Assembly (NCBI RefSeq): GCF_001005725.1
Contig: NZ_LBIC01000001.1
Location: 434,001-498,000, forward strand
Length of the DNA stretch: 64,000 bases
Source: Sphingobium chungbukense
GTDB lineage: Bacteria > Pseudomonadota > Alphaproteobacteria > Sphingomonadales > Sphingomonadaceae
Direction of reading: 5' to 3'
Positions 17,408 through 25,998 of this stretch are shown here, one piece after another; the first letter of the stretch is position 1, and each line of letters begins with the position of its first letter. Below the pieces are notes generated by a model. The model was not told where the DNA came from and ran no database searches. It saw only the letters and a list, made by a program, of their open reading frames with translations. Both the position numbers and the translations under genes were made by a program.

Positions 17408-18205
17408 TCACAGACAGGCGGCAAGGCCTTCGCGATAGGTCGGATAGCGTGGCGACCAGCCCAGCAGGCGCTTGGCCCGGCCGTTCGCGACGCGGCGGTT
17501 TTCCGCGTAGAAGGATTGCGCCGTCGGAGACAGTTGCGCCTCTTCCAGCGTCAGCAGGGGCGGGACGGGTTGGCCAAGCAGTTCGCAGGCTGCTTCGATC
17601 AACCAGTTCTGGGCACAGGGCAGGTCATCGGACAGATTGTAGATGCCCGGCGGCCCGGCATGGATCGAGGCGATCACCCCCGCGACGATGTCGTCGACAT
17701 GGGCGCGGCTGAACACCTGGTCAGGCAGGTCGATGCGATGCGCGCGCCCTTCCCTGACGCGATCGAATGCCGAGCGGCCGGGGCCGTAGATACCGGGCAG
17801 GCGGAAGCGGCGCATGTCGGGACGGAGGGCACCCCAATCCGCGTCGGCCCGTGTGCGGGCGGCGCGGCGGCCGAAGCCGACCGGGCTGGATTCGTCGACC
17901 CATGCCCCTGCCGCGTCGCCATAGACGCCGGTGGAAGAGAGATAGCCTGTCCAGATGGCGGGAGCTAAGGCGATGTCGGGGCCATAGCGGGCCAGGACGG
18001 GATCGGCGTCGCCCTGGGGCGGGACGGAGGACAGAATGTGGCTGGCCCGTGCCATGGCGGCGCGAACGGCGCCTTCGTCATCGAAGGCGAGTGCTTCGGC
18101 ATCGGCGGTCCGGCGGACCCCGGTGATATGCCAGCCGTCTGCGCGCAGGCGGGTGGCGAGGCGCGATGTGGTATAGCCCAGCCCCAGTATCAGCATATGG
18201 GGCAT
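17408..18205 (-). CDS. SDR-family NAD(P)-dependent epimerase/oxidoreductase
   Basis: A 265-aa extended-SDR-like protein (YeeZ-like group). The dinucleotide site is GLGYTTSRLATRL near the N-terminus, a variant of GxxGxxG, with HILSSVPPQGD after strand 4 and YLSSTGVYGD replacing the usual S-Y-K region; the RLPGIYGPGRSAFDRV segment is typical of nucleoside-sugar epimerase relatives. Its start lies 11 bp after sufA on the same strand, so it is probably the last gene of the suf transcript. Substrate is unknown and a link to Fe-S assembly is not established. Confidence 0.85.
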   Translation of the reverse strand: MPHMLILGLGYTTSRLATRLRADGWHITGVRRTADAEALAFDDEGAVRAAMARASHILSSVPPQGDADPVLARYGPDIALAPAIWTGYLSSTGVYGDAAGAWVDESSPVGFGRRAARTRADADWGALRPDMRRFRLPGIYGPGRSAFDRVREGRAHRIDLPDQVFSRAHVDDIVAGVIASIHAGPPGIYNLSDDLPCAQNWLIEAACELLGQPVPPLLTLEEAQLSPTAQSFYAENRRVANGRAKRLLGWSPRYPTYREGLAACL

Positions 18206-18216
18206 GGCAGCGTCGC

Positions 18217-18591
18217 TCAGACCGTGAAGCTCTCGCCGCAGCCGCAGCTACCCTTGGCATTGGGGTTGTTGAAGACGAAGCCGGCGGTGAAATCGTCCTC
18301 CACCCAGTCCATGGTCGAGCCGACAAGATAGAGTACCGAGGCGCCGTCGATGTAGAAGGTGCCGCCAGGAGTCTCGATCTTCTCGTCGAACTTGGCTTCC
18401 TCGCTCACATAGTCGACCGAATAGGCAAGGCCCGAACAGCCCCGGCGCGGGGTCGACAGCTTGACGCCGACCGTGCCTTCGGGGGCATCGGCCAGCAGGT
18501 CCGCGATGCGCTGCTCCGCGGCGGGCGTCAGGATGATGGCGGCGGGGCGGGCGCGGATTTTCGTCTCGCCGTTGGGAGGTGGGGTCATCAT
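18217..18591 (-). CDS. sufA: SufA/IscA-type Fe-S carrier (HesB family)
   Basis: A-type carrier that accepts Fe-S clusters from SufBCD and delivers them to apoproteins. In the 124-aa version the three ligand cysteines are C52 (RRGCSGLAY), C116 and C118 (SCGCGESF), the family hallmark. ATG 18591 overlaps the stop of the SufT-like gene (ATGA-type), so longer in-frame starts are unlikely; the second ATG at 18588 is an alternative. Position at the end of the suf operon supports the name SufA rather than an independent IscA. Confidence 0.92.
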   Translation of the reverse strand: MMTPPPNGETKIRARPAAIILTPAAEQRIADLLADAPEGTVGVKLSTPRRGCSGLAYSVDYVSEEAKFDEKIETPGGTFYIDGASVLYLVGSTMDWVEDDFTAGFVFNNPNAKGSCGCGESFTV

Positions 18592-19040
18592 AGCATTCCC
18601 AGTTCGAGCTTGGCCTCGTCCGACATCTTCTGCGGGTCCCATGGGGGGTCCCAGACGAGGTTCACCTGCGCATCGCCAACGCCCGGCACGGCGCCGACGC
18701 GCAGTTCGACTTCGCCCGGCATGGATTCGGCCACCGGGCAGTGCGGCGTGGTCAGCGTCATGGTGACGACGGCATGGCCGTCCTGCGTCACGTCGACGCC
18801 GTAGACGAGGCCGAGATCATAGATATTGACCGGGATTTCGGGATCGTAGATTTCCTTGAGCGCATCGATGATCGCGTCATAGAGGCTGCCGCCCGGTTCG
18901 CCCTTGGGCGCTTCCGCCGGCTTCTGGGCAAGGAAACCGTCGAGATAATCCCGCTGACGCGTTTCATCCTCGACCCGCGCCTTGGGCGGGGTTTCCACCG
19001 TCTCGACCTCTTCCACCAATATCTTCCGTTCCTCGGTCAT
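18588..19040 (-). CDS. SUF-associated Fe-S assembly protein (DUF59/MIP18, SufT-like)
   Basis: A 150-aa protein with a charged N-terminal extension of about 50 residues and a DUF59/MIP18 domain (about 55-150: YDAIIDALKEIYDPEIPVNIYDLGLVYGV, then TLTTPHCPVAESMPGEVE with the conserved cysteine in T-P-H-C-P). DUF59 proteins assist Fe-S cluster delivery; SufT is the characterised bacterial example. Overlaps of 4 bases with both sufS and sufA tie it into the operon. Confidence 0.9.
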   Translation of the reverse strand: MTEERKILVEEVETVETPPKARVEDETRQRDYLDGFLAQKPAEAPKGEPGGSLYDAIIDALKEIYDPEIPVNIYDLGLVYGVDVTQDGHAVVTMTLTTPHCPVAESMPGEVELRVGAVPGVGDAQVNLVWDPPWDPQKMSDEAKLELGML

Positions 19041-20245
19041 CCGAAGATTTTCCTCACTCTTTCAAGCCCCAAGACCAGCGCATCGACATCGCTGTCGTCG
19101 CTGTAGATGCCGAAGCTGGCCCGCGCCGTCGCCTCTACGCCCAGATGGCGCATCAGCGGCTGCGCGCAATGATGCCCCGCCCTTATGGCGACACCCGTTT
19201 CGTCCAATATGGTGCCGACATCATGCGGATGAACCCCCTCGACCTCGAAGGAGAGGATTCCCGCGCTGTCCTCCGGTCCGAAGACACGCGCGCTATTGAG
19301 GCTTTGCAACGCGGCGCGGGCCTTGCCGACCAGCGCGCATTCATGGGCATGGATCGCGTCGAGGCCGATCGCCTGCACATAGTCGATCGCCGCCGACAGG
19401 CCGACGACGCCGGTGATATGCGGCGTCCCCGCCTCGAACCGGGTCGGTGCGGGGGCGTAAGTGGTCTTTTCGAACGTCACCTTGTCGATCATCGACCCGC
19501 CGCCCTGATAGGGCGGCATGGCGTCGAGCAGTTCCTTGCGGCCCCACAGCGCGCCGATGCCGGTCGGGCCGTAGAGCTTGTGCGCGGAAAAGACGTAGAA
19601 ATCGCAGTCCAGCGCCTGCACATCGACAGCCAGGCGAGGCACCGCCTGGCAACCGTCGATCAATATCCTCGCGCCGACGCCATGCGCAATGTCGGCGGCG
19701 CGGCGGACGTCGAGCACGCTGCCGAGCACGTTCGACACATGGGCCAGCGCGACCATCTTGTGCGCGGGCGTGATCATCGCCTGCATGGCGTCGAGATCGA
19801 TCTTGCCGTCCGCCGTCAGCGGCACGACGTCGATCTGCGCCCCGACTTTTTCGGCCACGATCTGCCAGGGAACGATATTGCTGTGATGCTCCAGCATCGA
19901 GAGCAGGATGCGGTCGCCTGCCTTCAACTGCGAGCCTGCCCAGCTTTGCGCGACGAGGTTGATGCCTTCGGTCGCGCCGCGGACATAGACGATCTCGCCG
20001 TCCGACGCCGCGCCGATGAAGCTCGCTACCTTGCGGCGGGCAGCCTCATAGGCGAGCGTCATGTTGGCCGAGCGCTCATAGACGCCGCGATGGACCGTCG
20101 CATAATCCGGGCCGTAAGCGCGGGCGATGGCGTCGATCACGGCGTTCGGCTTCTGCGCGGTGGCGGCGCTGTCGAGATAGTGCCAGTCACCCACACCCGG
20201 AAAGTCATGGCGCAGGTCGAGCCGGTCGAAGGCGTTGACGGTCAT
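19037..20245 (-). CDS. sufS: SufS cysteine desulfurase (group II)
   Basis: Mobilises sulfur from cysteine as a persulfide for Fe-S assembly. The 402-aa protein has the PLP lysine in FSAHKLYGPTGIGALWG, the PLP phosphate/stacking histidine region LLSMLEHHSNIVPW, and the catalytic Cys360 in RAGHHCAQPLMRHLG, with the short loop typical of group II (SufS-type) enzymes that need a SufE activator. sufE is encoded about 9 kb away at 29387-29815. It overlaps sufD and the SufT-like gene by 4 bases each. Confidence 0.96.
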   Translation of the reverse strand: MTVNAFDRLDLRHDFPGVGDWHYLDSAATAQKPNAVIDAIARAYGPDYATVHRGVYERSANMTLAYEAARRKVASFIGAASDGEIVYVRGATEGINLVAQSWAGSQLKAGDRILLSMLEHHSNIVPWQIVAEKVGAQIDVVPLTADGKIDLDAMQAMITPAHKMVALAHVSNVLGSVLDVRRAADIAHGVGARILIDGCQAVPRLAVDVQALDCDFYVFSAHKLYGPTGIGALWGRKELLDAMPPYQGGGSMIDKVTFEKTTYAPAPTRFEAGTPHITGVVGLSAAIDYVQAIGLDAIHAHECALVGKARAALQSLNSARVFGPEDSAGILSFEVEGVHPHDVGTILDETGVAIRAGHHCAQPLMRHLGVEATARASFGIYSDDSDVDALVLGLERVRKIFG

Positions 20246-21009
20246 ACCAGCGTCTCCAGCTTGGCAAGCGCTGCGGCTTCGAGTCGGTCCTTGACCGCTT
20301 CGTCCGCCACATCATCGAACACACCTGCCACGAAGGCCTTGAGCAGCAATGTCTTGGCCATTGCCGGGTCCATGCCGCGGCTGGCCATGTAGAACAGCGC
20401 CTGCTTGTCGAGTTCGCCCACGGTCGCGCCATGGGCGCATTTCACGTCGTCGGCGTAGATTTCCAGCTCAGGCTTCGCATTGGCCGTGGCGGTGCGGTCG
20501 AGCAGCATCGCCTTGACCGACTGGAAGGCGTCGGTGCGCTGCGCGTCGCGCGCCACGTTGATCGAGCCAAGATAGCTGCCGGTGGCATGCTGACCCAGGA
20601 TCGAGCGGATCGTCTGGCCGCTGGTGGCATCCGGCTGCGCATGGGTGACGGCGGTGATGATCTCCAGCACCTGATCGCCGCCGCCGATGATCGCGCCGTT
20701 CAATTCGAAATGTGCGCCCTTGCCCAGCGTGACGTCGAAGGTCACACGGCCGAATTTGCCGCCGATGTTGAGGAGGTGGAAATCGCAGCGTGCGCCATCC
20801 GCGATGCTGATCGCATAATCATGCACCGCCGCAGCGCCGTCGGCCGCGTCCTGCAACAGATGATGGCGCGCGCTTTCCCCGGCGGCGACATCGATGCGCG
20901 TCGGCGCGGGCGTCGGCCAGATGGTCGCCAGCGCGTCGAGATCGCTGTAGCGCCATTCTTCAGCCCTTCGTGTGGGCAAGGGGCGCGTGGGAAGGGTGAG
21001 CGTGGTCAC
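20242..21009 (-). CDS. sufD: SufD, Fe-S scaffold subunit (short form)
   Basis: Subunit of the SufBCD scaffold, forming a beta-helix partner of SufB. At 255 aa it is much shorter than the roughly 420 aa of E. coli SufD: the N-terminal helical domain is reduced and the protein enters at RRAEEWRYSDLDAL, but the core beta-helix and the C-terminal KPELEIYADDVKCAHGATVGELD...LFYMASRGM are intact. The reading frame is continuous from ATG 21009, which overlaps the sufC stop by 4 bases, so the shortness is a real feature of this lineage rather than a truncation. Confidence 0.93.
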   Translation of the reverse strand: MTTLTLPTRPLPTRRAEEWRYSDLDALATIWPTPAPTRIDVAAGESARHHLLQDAADGAAAVHDYAISIADGARCDFHLLNIGGKFGRVTFDVTLGKGAHFELNGAIIGGGDQVLEIITAVTHAQPDATSGQTIRSILGQHATGSYLGSINVARDAQRTDAFQSVKAMLLDRTATANAKPELEIYADDVKCAHGATVGELDKQALFYMASRGMDPAMAKTLLLKAFVAGVFDDVADEAVKDRLEAAALAKLETLV

Positions 21010-21767
21010 GCCGCAACCACCTCCGCCCCGACCACATCGGCATAGCCCTCGCGCTCCAGCTCCAGCGCCAGTTCGGGACCGCCCGATTTCACGATCCGGC
21101 CAGCGGCGAGAACATGCACGAAGTCCGGCTTCACATAGTCGAGCAGGCGCTGATAGTGGGTGATGAGCAGCACCGCCTTGTCGGGCTTGCGCATGATGGC
21201 GTTGATGCCCGCGCCCACGATCTTGAGCGCGTCGATGTCGAGGCCGGAATCGGTCTCGTCCAGGATCGCCAGCCTGGGGTCGAGGATGCCCATCTGCACC
21301 ATTTCGGCGCGCTTCTTCTCGCCGCCGGAAAAGCCGACGTTCACCGGGCGCTTCAGCATCTCCATGTCGAGACCCAGCAAACCCGCTTTCTCCTTGGCGA
21401 GCTTGATGAACTCGCCGCCCGACAGCGGTTCTTCTCCGCGCGCCTTGCGCTGGCTGTTCAGGCTCTCGCGCAGGAATTGCAGGTTGGAGACCCCGGGGAT
21501 TTCGACCGGATATTGGAAGCCGAGGAACAGGCCTGCGGCGGCGCGCTCATGCGGCTCCAAGCTGAACAAGTTCACACCGTTGAAAGAGGCTTCGCCTCCG
21601 GTGACTTCATAGCCGGGGCGGCCGCCCAGCGTATAGGCCAGCGTCGACTTGCCCGCGCCGTTGGGACCCATGATCGCGTGGATCTCGCCCGCCTTGATGG
21701 AGAGCGACAGGCCCTTCAGGATCGCCTTGCCGTCGATTGCGTTGGTGAGATTGTCGATGGTCAGCAT
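21006..21767 (-). CDS. sufC: SufC ATPase of the SUF complex
   Basis: ABC-type ATPase that drives the SufBCD scaffold. The 253-aa protein has Walker A GPNGAGKST (33-41 region), the family-specific signature FSGGEKKRAEM, Walker B LAILDETDSGLD and the switch histidine LLITHYQRLLDY. No membrane domain exists, as expected for SufC. The gene is followed by sufD with a 4-base overlap and preceded by the unknown 151-aa gene with 3 bp between them. Confidence 0.97.
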   Translation of the reverse strand: MLTIDNLTNAIDGKAILKGLSLSIKAGEIHAIMGPNGAGKSTLAYTLGGRPGYEVTGGEASFNGVNLFSLEPHERAAAGLFLGFQYPVEIPGVSNLQFLRESLNSQRKARGEEPLSGGEFIKLAKEKAGLLGLDMEMLKRPVNVGFSGGEKKRAEMVQMGILDPRLAILDETDSGLDIDALKIVGAGINAIMRKPDKAVLLITHYQRLLDYVKPDFVHVLAAGRIVKSGGPELALELEREGYADVVGAEVVAA

Positions 21768-21770
21768 GCT

Positions 21771-22226
21771 TCAACCCTTATGCGCGCGCTGGAGCGTCCG
21801 CGCGGTCCAGAAGGCCATGTCCCGCACATCGCCCGGCGCAGGGAACAGCGTGTCGATATGGCGCTTGATCGGCATATAGGGCCACCAGTCGGCGCAGGGT
21901 TCGGGTGCACCCTTTTCCAATATGCCGGTCACGAATTCGGTCACAGGCCCCATCCGGGCGAGATTGGGCGCCTTGGCCTTGTGGAAGGCCTTGTCGGATT
22001 TCAGCTTCTCGGTGAAGGCGGCGTCGCCCTTGTCCAACGCCTCGCGGCATTCGGCCTGATAGGCGTCGAGGTCACCGAAATCCTTGGCGGCGCGGGCTGC
22101 AAGTTCGCCCTCTTCCAGCTCATAATCTTCCGTCAGAATGCGAATCGCGGCGGTCCATGCCTGGCCATTGCCGACATCCTCCGCGAAATCGGCAAGGGCA
22201 TCTTGAATATCGTCTTCGTCGCTCAA
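21771..22226 (-). CDS. Hypothetical protein inside the suf operon (151 aa)
   Basis: An acidic soluble protein beginning MSDEDDIQDALADFAEDVGNGQ. No domain is recognised. It is predicted mostly helical, has a single Cys (in EPCADWWPYMP, followed by IKRHIDTLFP), and lacks a signal peptide or membrane segment. It is tightly packed: its ATG 22226 overlaps the DUF559 stop by 4 bases and its end is 3 bp from sufC, so it is translated with the suf genes. A role in Fe-S assembly is inference from position only. Confidence 0.8.
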   Translation of the reverse strand: MSDEDDIQDALADFAEDVGNGQAWTAAIRILTEDYELEEGELAARAAKDFGDLDAYQAECREALDKGDAAFTEKLKSDKAFHKAKAPNLARMGPVTEFVTGILEKGAPEPCADWWPYMPIKRHIDTLFPAPGDVRDMAFWTARTLQRAHKG

Positions 22227-22618
22227 GTCACTTCATCCTCATTAAGCCCCTCCCCTTCAGGGGAGGGGTTGGGGTGGGGGCTGTGCCAGCGATCCGGCGC
22301 GGCGTTCAAGACCGCCAGCAACCGTTCGCACACGCCTTCCAAATTCGTCATCACATCATGATTGGTAAAACGGACGACCTGATAGCCAAGGTCCACCAGC
22401 CTCCGAGCACGCATAGCATCCGATCCATCGGCATGGGTATCGCCGTCAATCTCCACGACCAGCGCCTTTTGCGGGCAGAGGAAATCCGCAATGTTCGCGC
22501 CAATAACGGCCTGCCGCCGGAACTTGTGACCGCCTAGCTTTGCACCCGACAGCACCCGCCACAGCCGTTTTTCCGGTTCGGTTGGTTCAAGGCGCATGGC
22601 GCTGGCGCGCTGCCGCAT
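22223..22618 (-). CDS. DUF559 (endonuclease-fold) protein
   Basis: A 131-aa protein of the DUF559 family, distantly related to very-short-patch-repair type restriction-like nucleases. Core features: TEPEKRLWRVLSGAKLGGHKFRRQ, IADFLCPQKALVVEIDGDTHAD (the D...E-x-D pattern of the nuclease fold) and RARRLVDLGYQVVRFTNHDV. The C-terminal tail SPHPNPSPEGEG is translated from a flanking hairpin repeat. The start is uncertain: ATG 22618 fits the family N-terminus; GTG 22636 or TTG 22705 (overlapping the sufB stop) would include the other repeat arm. It interrupts the suf gene order and looks inserted. Confidence 0.8.
   Translation of the reverse strand: MRQRASAMRLEPTEPEKRLWRVLSGAKLGGHKFRRQAVIGANIADFLCPQKALVVEIDGDTHADGSDAMRARRLVDLGYQVVRFTNHDVMTNLEGVCERLLAVLNAAPDRWHSPHPNPSPEGEGLNEDEVT
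22247..22282. repeat. Left arm of inverted hairpin repeat flanking DUF559
   Basis: A hairpin CCCCTCCCC-TTCA-GGGGAGGGG followed by TTGGGGTGGGGGCT. It is nearly the exact reverse complement of 22641-22677 (two substitutions and one gap). In translation it encodes the common P-N-P-S-P-E-G-E-G type tail. Confidence 0.8.
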
Positions 22619-22640
22619 CGTCGCAAGCTGCCGCACGGAC

Positions 22641-22677
22641 AGCCCCCACCCCCGGCCCCTCCCCTGAAGGGGAGGGG
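22641..22677. repeat. Right arm of inverted hairpin repeat flanking DUF559
   Basis: AGCCCCCACCCCCGG followed by the hairpin CCCCTCCCC-TGAA-GGGGAGGGG; inverted copy of 22247-22282. The two arms bound a 431-bp unit holding the DUF559 core. Confidence 0.8.
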
Positions 22678-22701
22678 AGTTCAAGGGTTGGCCCCTGTCG
22701 A

Positions 22702-24182
<1,481 letters not shown>

Positions 24183-24186
<4 letters not shown>

Positions 24187-24593
24187 GCCATTTCTCGGGT
24201 AAGACTAGCGATGGTGACGCCCGCGAGCGCCTGCCGGATCGCGTTGTTCGCGACATTCATATGCGGGCGCACGCGGCATTCCTGCTCCAGCGAGCAGTCA
24301 TGCGCGCCCATTTCGGTGCAGGCCGTCATGGCGATGGGGCCTTCCACCGCCTCCACCACATCGGCCAGCGTAATCGTTGCGGGCGGACGGCTGAGGCGGA
24401 CGCCACCCCCGGTTCCCCGGCTCGATTCGAGCAGGCCGGCGGCGGACAGGCGGCTCACCAGCTTCTGTGCGGTGGGCAGGGGGATGCCGGTTTCCGCCGA
24501 CAGGGTGGTCGCATTCATCTTCGCCGCACCGCAATGGCGGGCGGCGGCGGACATCAGCACCACGGCATAATCTGCGAAACTCGAAAGCCTCAT
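24183..24593 (-). CDS. Rrf2-family regulator of the suf operon
   Basis: A 136-aa winged-helix Rrf2 regulator, first gene of the suf operon. Helix-turn-helix: [29 protein letters not shown] (29-57), then the wing [11 protein letters not shown]. Three cysteines C92, C100 and C106 match the cluster-binding triplet of IscR/SufR-type proteins, so it probably senses Fe-S status and represses its own operon. A good inverted repeat lies 29 bp upstream of its start (24622-24642). Confidence 0.93.
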
Positions 24594-24621
24594 GCGCTAC
24601 GTCTTTGCGAACCATTCTCAA

Positions 24622-24642
24622 ATCGGATCGAATCAATCCGAT
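24622..24642 (-). promoter_or_regulatory. Candidate operator of the suf operon
   Basis: A perfect inverted repeat ATCGGAT-N7-ATCCGAT 29-49 bp upstream of the Rrf2 start, in the only non-coding stretch (120 bp) before the suf operon. Position and symmetry fit autoregulation by the Rrf2 dimer; it does not match the E. coli IscR type 1 consensus. Confidence 0.55.
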
Positions 24643-24713
24643 TGCGCATGTGGTCCCGCACGGCTGCTGAATCAAGGCATTTTTATTCGGTGACGTGGCC
24701 GGGTTGCCGGCGC

Positions 24714-25652
24714 TCAACTGAAACGGTTGATGACCGCCACATCCCCGCCCAGTGAGCGGCGCAGCAAGGTAAGCTGGGCCACGGCGGTCGGTTCGGTCTG
24801 CAACTGGTGCGGAGTCAGCCCGATGAAATGCTTGATCTCCCGGATGAAATGCGACTGGTCGTAAAAACGCCCATCCTCGCACAGGGCCTGCCAGCTTTCA
24901 TGGTCGAGGGCGATCCGCGCGCTGCACCGGAGCGCCCGATATTTGCGCGCCAGCAGCTTGGGCGGGCAGCCATAATATTTGTTGGTCAGGCGCGCGAGTT
25001 GACGCGGCGAGAGGTCCGTGAGGTCGGCCAGGGTTTCGATTCGGGGAGACCCCTCCCCCATCAGCCAGCCGTCGACCGCCTCCAGCAACCGCCACGTCGA
25101 TTCGGGCAGCGCAACCAGCCGTTCCGCGAGAAAATCCCAGCACAGGGCGGCCATGGCCTCCGCATCTTCGGCCGCGCGCAGCCTTTCAAGCAGTTCGCGA
25201 TAGCCCGGCTGATGGCCCATATCCTGCACGCGATCGGTGAGGCCGCTGGCATCGCCCCCATGCAGAGCGATCCATCCCGCGGGCAGCAGGGAAATGCCGA
25301 CCACGCGGCCCGGACTGTTCAGTTCGAACCGGGTTGCGCCCAGCGTCGGCCCCAGCAGGCATATCTCGGGAGTGGGCGCCGTCGTTCCGTCATGGAAATG
25401 ATAATGGCCGCTGCCGTCCAGCATGAAGCGAAGTTGCGGAACATCCGCCCGTGTCACATCCGAATAATGATCGGCCGTTTCGCTAAACACATAGAAGGAG
25501 CCAAAATAGGCGTTCAATTGTTCAGGCAGCGCAAAATATCGCAACCGGACCGGTCCCTGCGCCGCATCGACGGTATAAGACAACGGCAGTTGATCGTCTC
25601 TTGCCCTGATATTCGGCGTCCCCCCGGACGCTGCGCCATCATGCGACCGCAT
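24714..25652 (-). CDS. AraC-family transcriptional regulator
   Basis: A 312-aa protein. The C-terminal third is the AraC double helix-turn-helix (about 205-295), with IETLADLTDLSPRQLARLTNKYYGCPPKLLARKYRAL and the second unit around FYDQSHFIREIKHFIGLTPHQ, the usual D-Q-S-H-F-x-R-x-F-K pattern. The N-terminal part is a DUF6597-like/cupin-like sensor region with no clear effector. ATG 25652. No adjacent co-oriented gene, so the target is unknown. A leftward intrinsic terminator lies 97 bp upstream of its start, which may indicate an attenuated leader or a separate small RNA. Confidence 0.88.
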   Translation of the reverse strand: MRSHDGAASGGTPNIRARDDQLPLSYTVDAAQGPVRLRYFALPEQLNAYFGSFYVFSETADHYSDVTRADVPQLRFMLDGSGHYHFHDGTTAPTPEICLLGPTLGATRFELNSPGRVVGISLLPAGWIALHGGDASGLTDRVQDMGHQPGYRELLERLRAAEDAEAMAALCWDFLAERLVALPESTWRLLEAVDGWLMGEGSPRIETLADLTDLSPRQLARLTNKYYGCPPKLLARKYRALRCSARIALDHESWQALCEDGRFYDQSHFIREIKHFIGLTPHQLQTEPTAVAQLTLLRRSLGGDVAVINRFS

Positions 25653-25748
25653 ATTTCACCCCGAGCCGCACTATGCGCCATTATAGCCACGGCGCAAGCG
25701 CTATACTTAACGGAATATCGCTTTCCGGGCGGTTCGGGAGGACGAACC

Positions 25749-25783
25749 AAAAAAATGACCCGGCGATTTTCACCACCGGGTCA
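25749..25783 (-). terminator. Leftward intrinsic terminator without an upstream gene
   Basis: On the minus strand TGACCCGG (8 bp) and CCGGGTCA pair around a 12-base loop, followed by seven T. No protein gene on the minus strand ends here: the next gene to the right, pyrD, runs the other way. It lies 97 bp before the AraC start, so it ends an sRNA or attenuates a leader. Confidence 0.7.
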
Positions 25784-25925
25784 GTAAAAGGTCTCGTCGG
25801 CCATGGGCCTAGAGCCTTCGGGTCGCAGGACTCTCTTACGTCCGAATCGGGGAAATTTTATTGGATGGATCGGACATTAGCCGGACCAAAACGGGACGAA
25901 TCCCAATGAATCTTGTTAAGAAATG
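25749..25925 (-). ncRNA. Candidate small RNA or AraC leader RNA
   Basis: This belongs to the 346-bp gap between AraC and pyrD, which has no long reading frame. Leftward it holds a weak stem AGAGTC...GGCTCT, a GGCC-CAT-GGCC element and the terminator. Two tiny frames occur (13 codons starting ATGTCCGATCC; 7 codons ATGGCCGACGAG ending on the TGA of the terminator stem), the second being suggestive of a leader peptide. The 5' end is not defined. No known riboswitch class was recognised. Confidence 0.35.
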
Positions 25926-25939
25926 TCGATCCTTATCTA

Positions 25940-25959
25940 CTGTTGCCGCGGCGCAACAG
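25940..25959. promoter_or_regulatory. Inverted repeat upstream of pyrD
   Basis: CTGTTGC-CGCGGC-GCAACAG, a 7-bp inverted repeat 40-59 bp before the pyrD start. It could be an operator or a hairpin in the pyrD leader; which one cannot be told. Confidence 0.35.
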
Positions 25960-25998
25960 TGACTCGACGCCGGCCGCCGGCACTGGCATAGCGCCGCC

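Noticed and set aside
20242..21009. sufD as a truncated pseudogene
   Set aside because: Short, but start and stop are both coupled to neighbours and all C-terminal motifs are intact.
25906..25962. 18-codon plus-strand frame MNLVKKCRSLS before pyrD
   Set aside because: No ribosome site, no terminator/attenuator pairing with pyrD seen; chance frame is likely.
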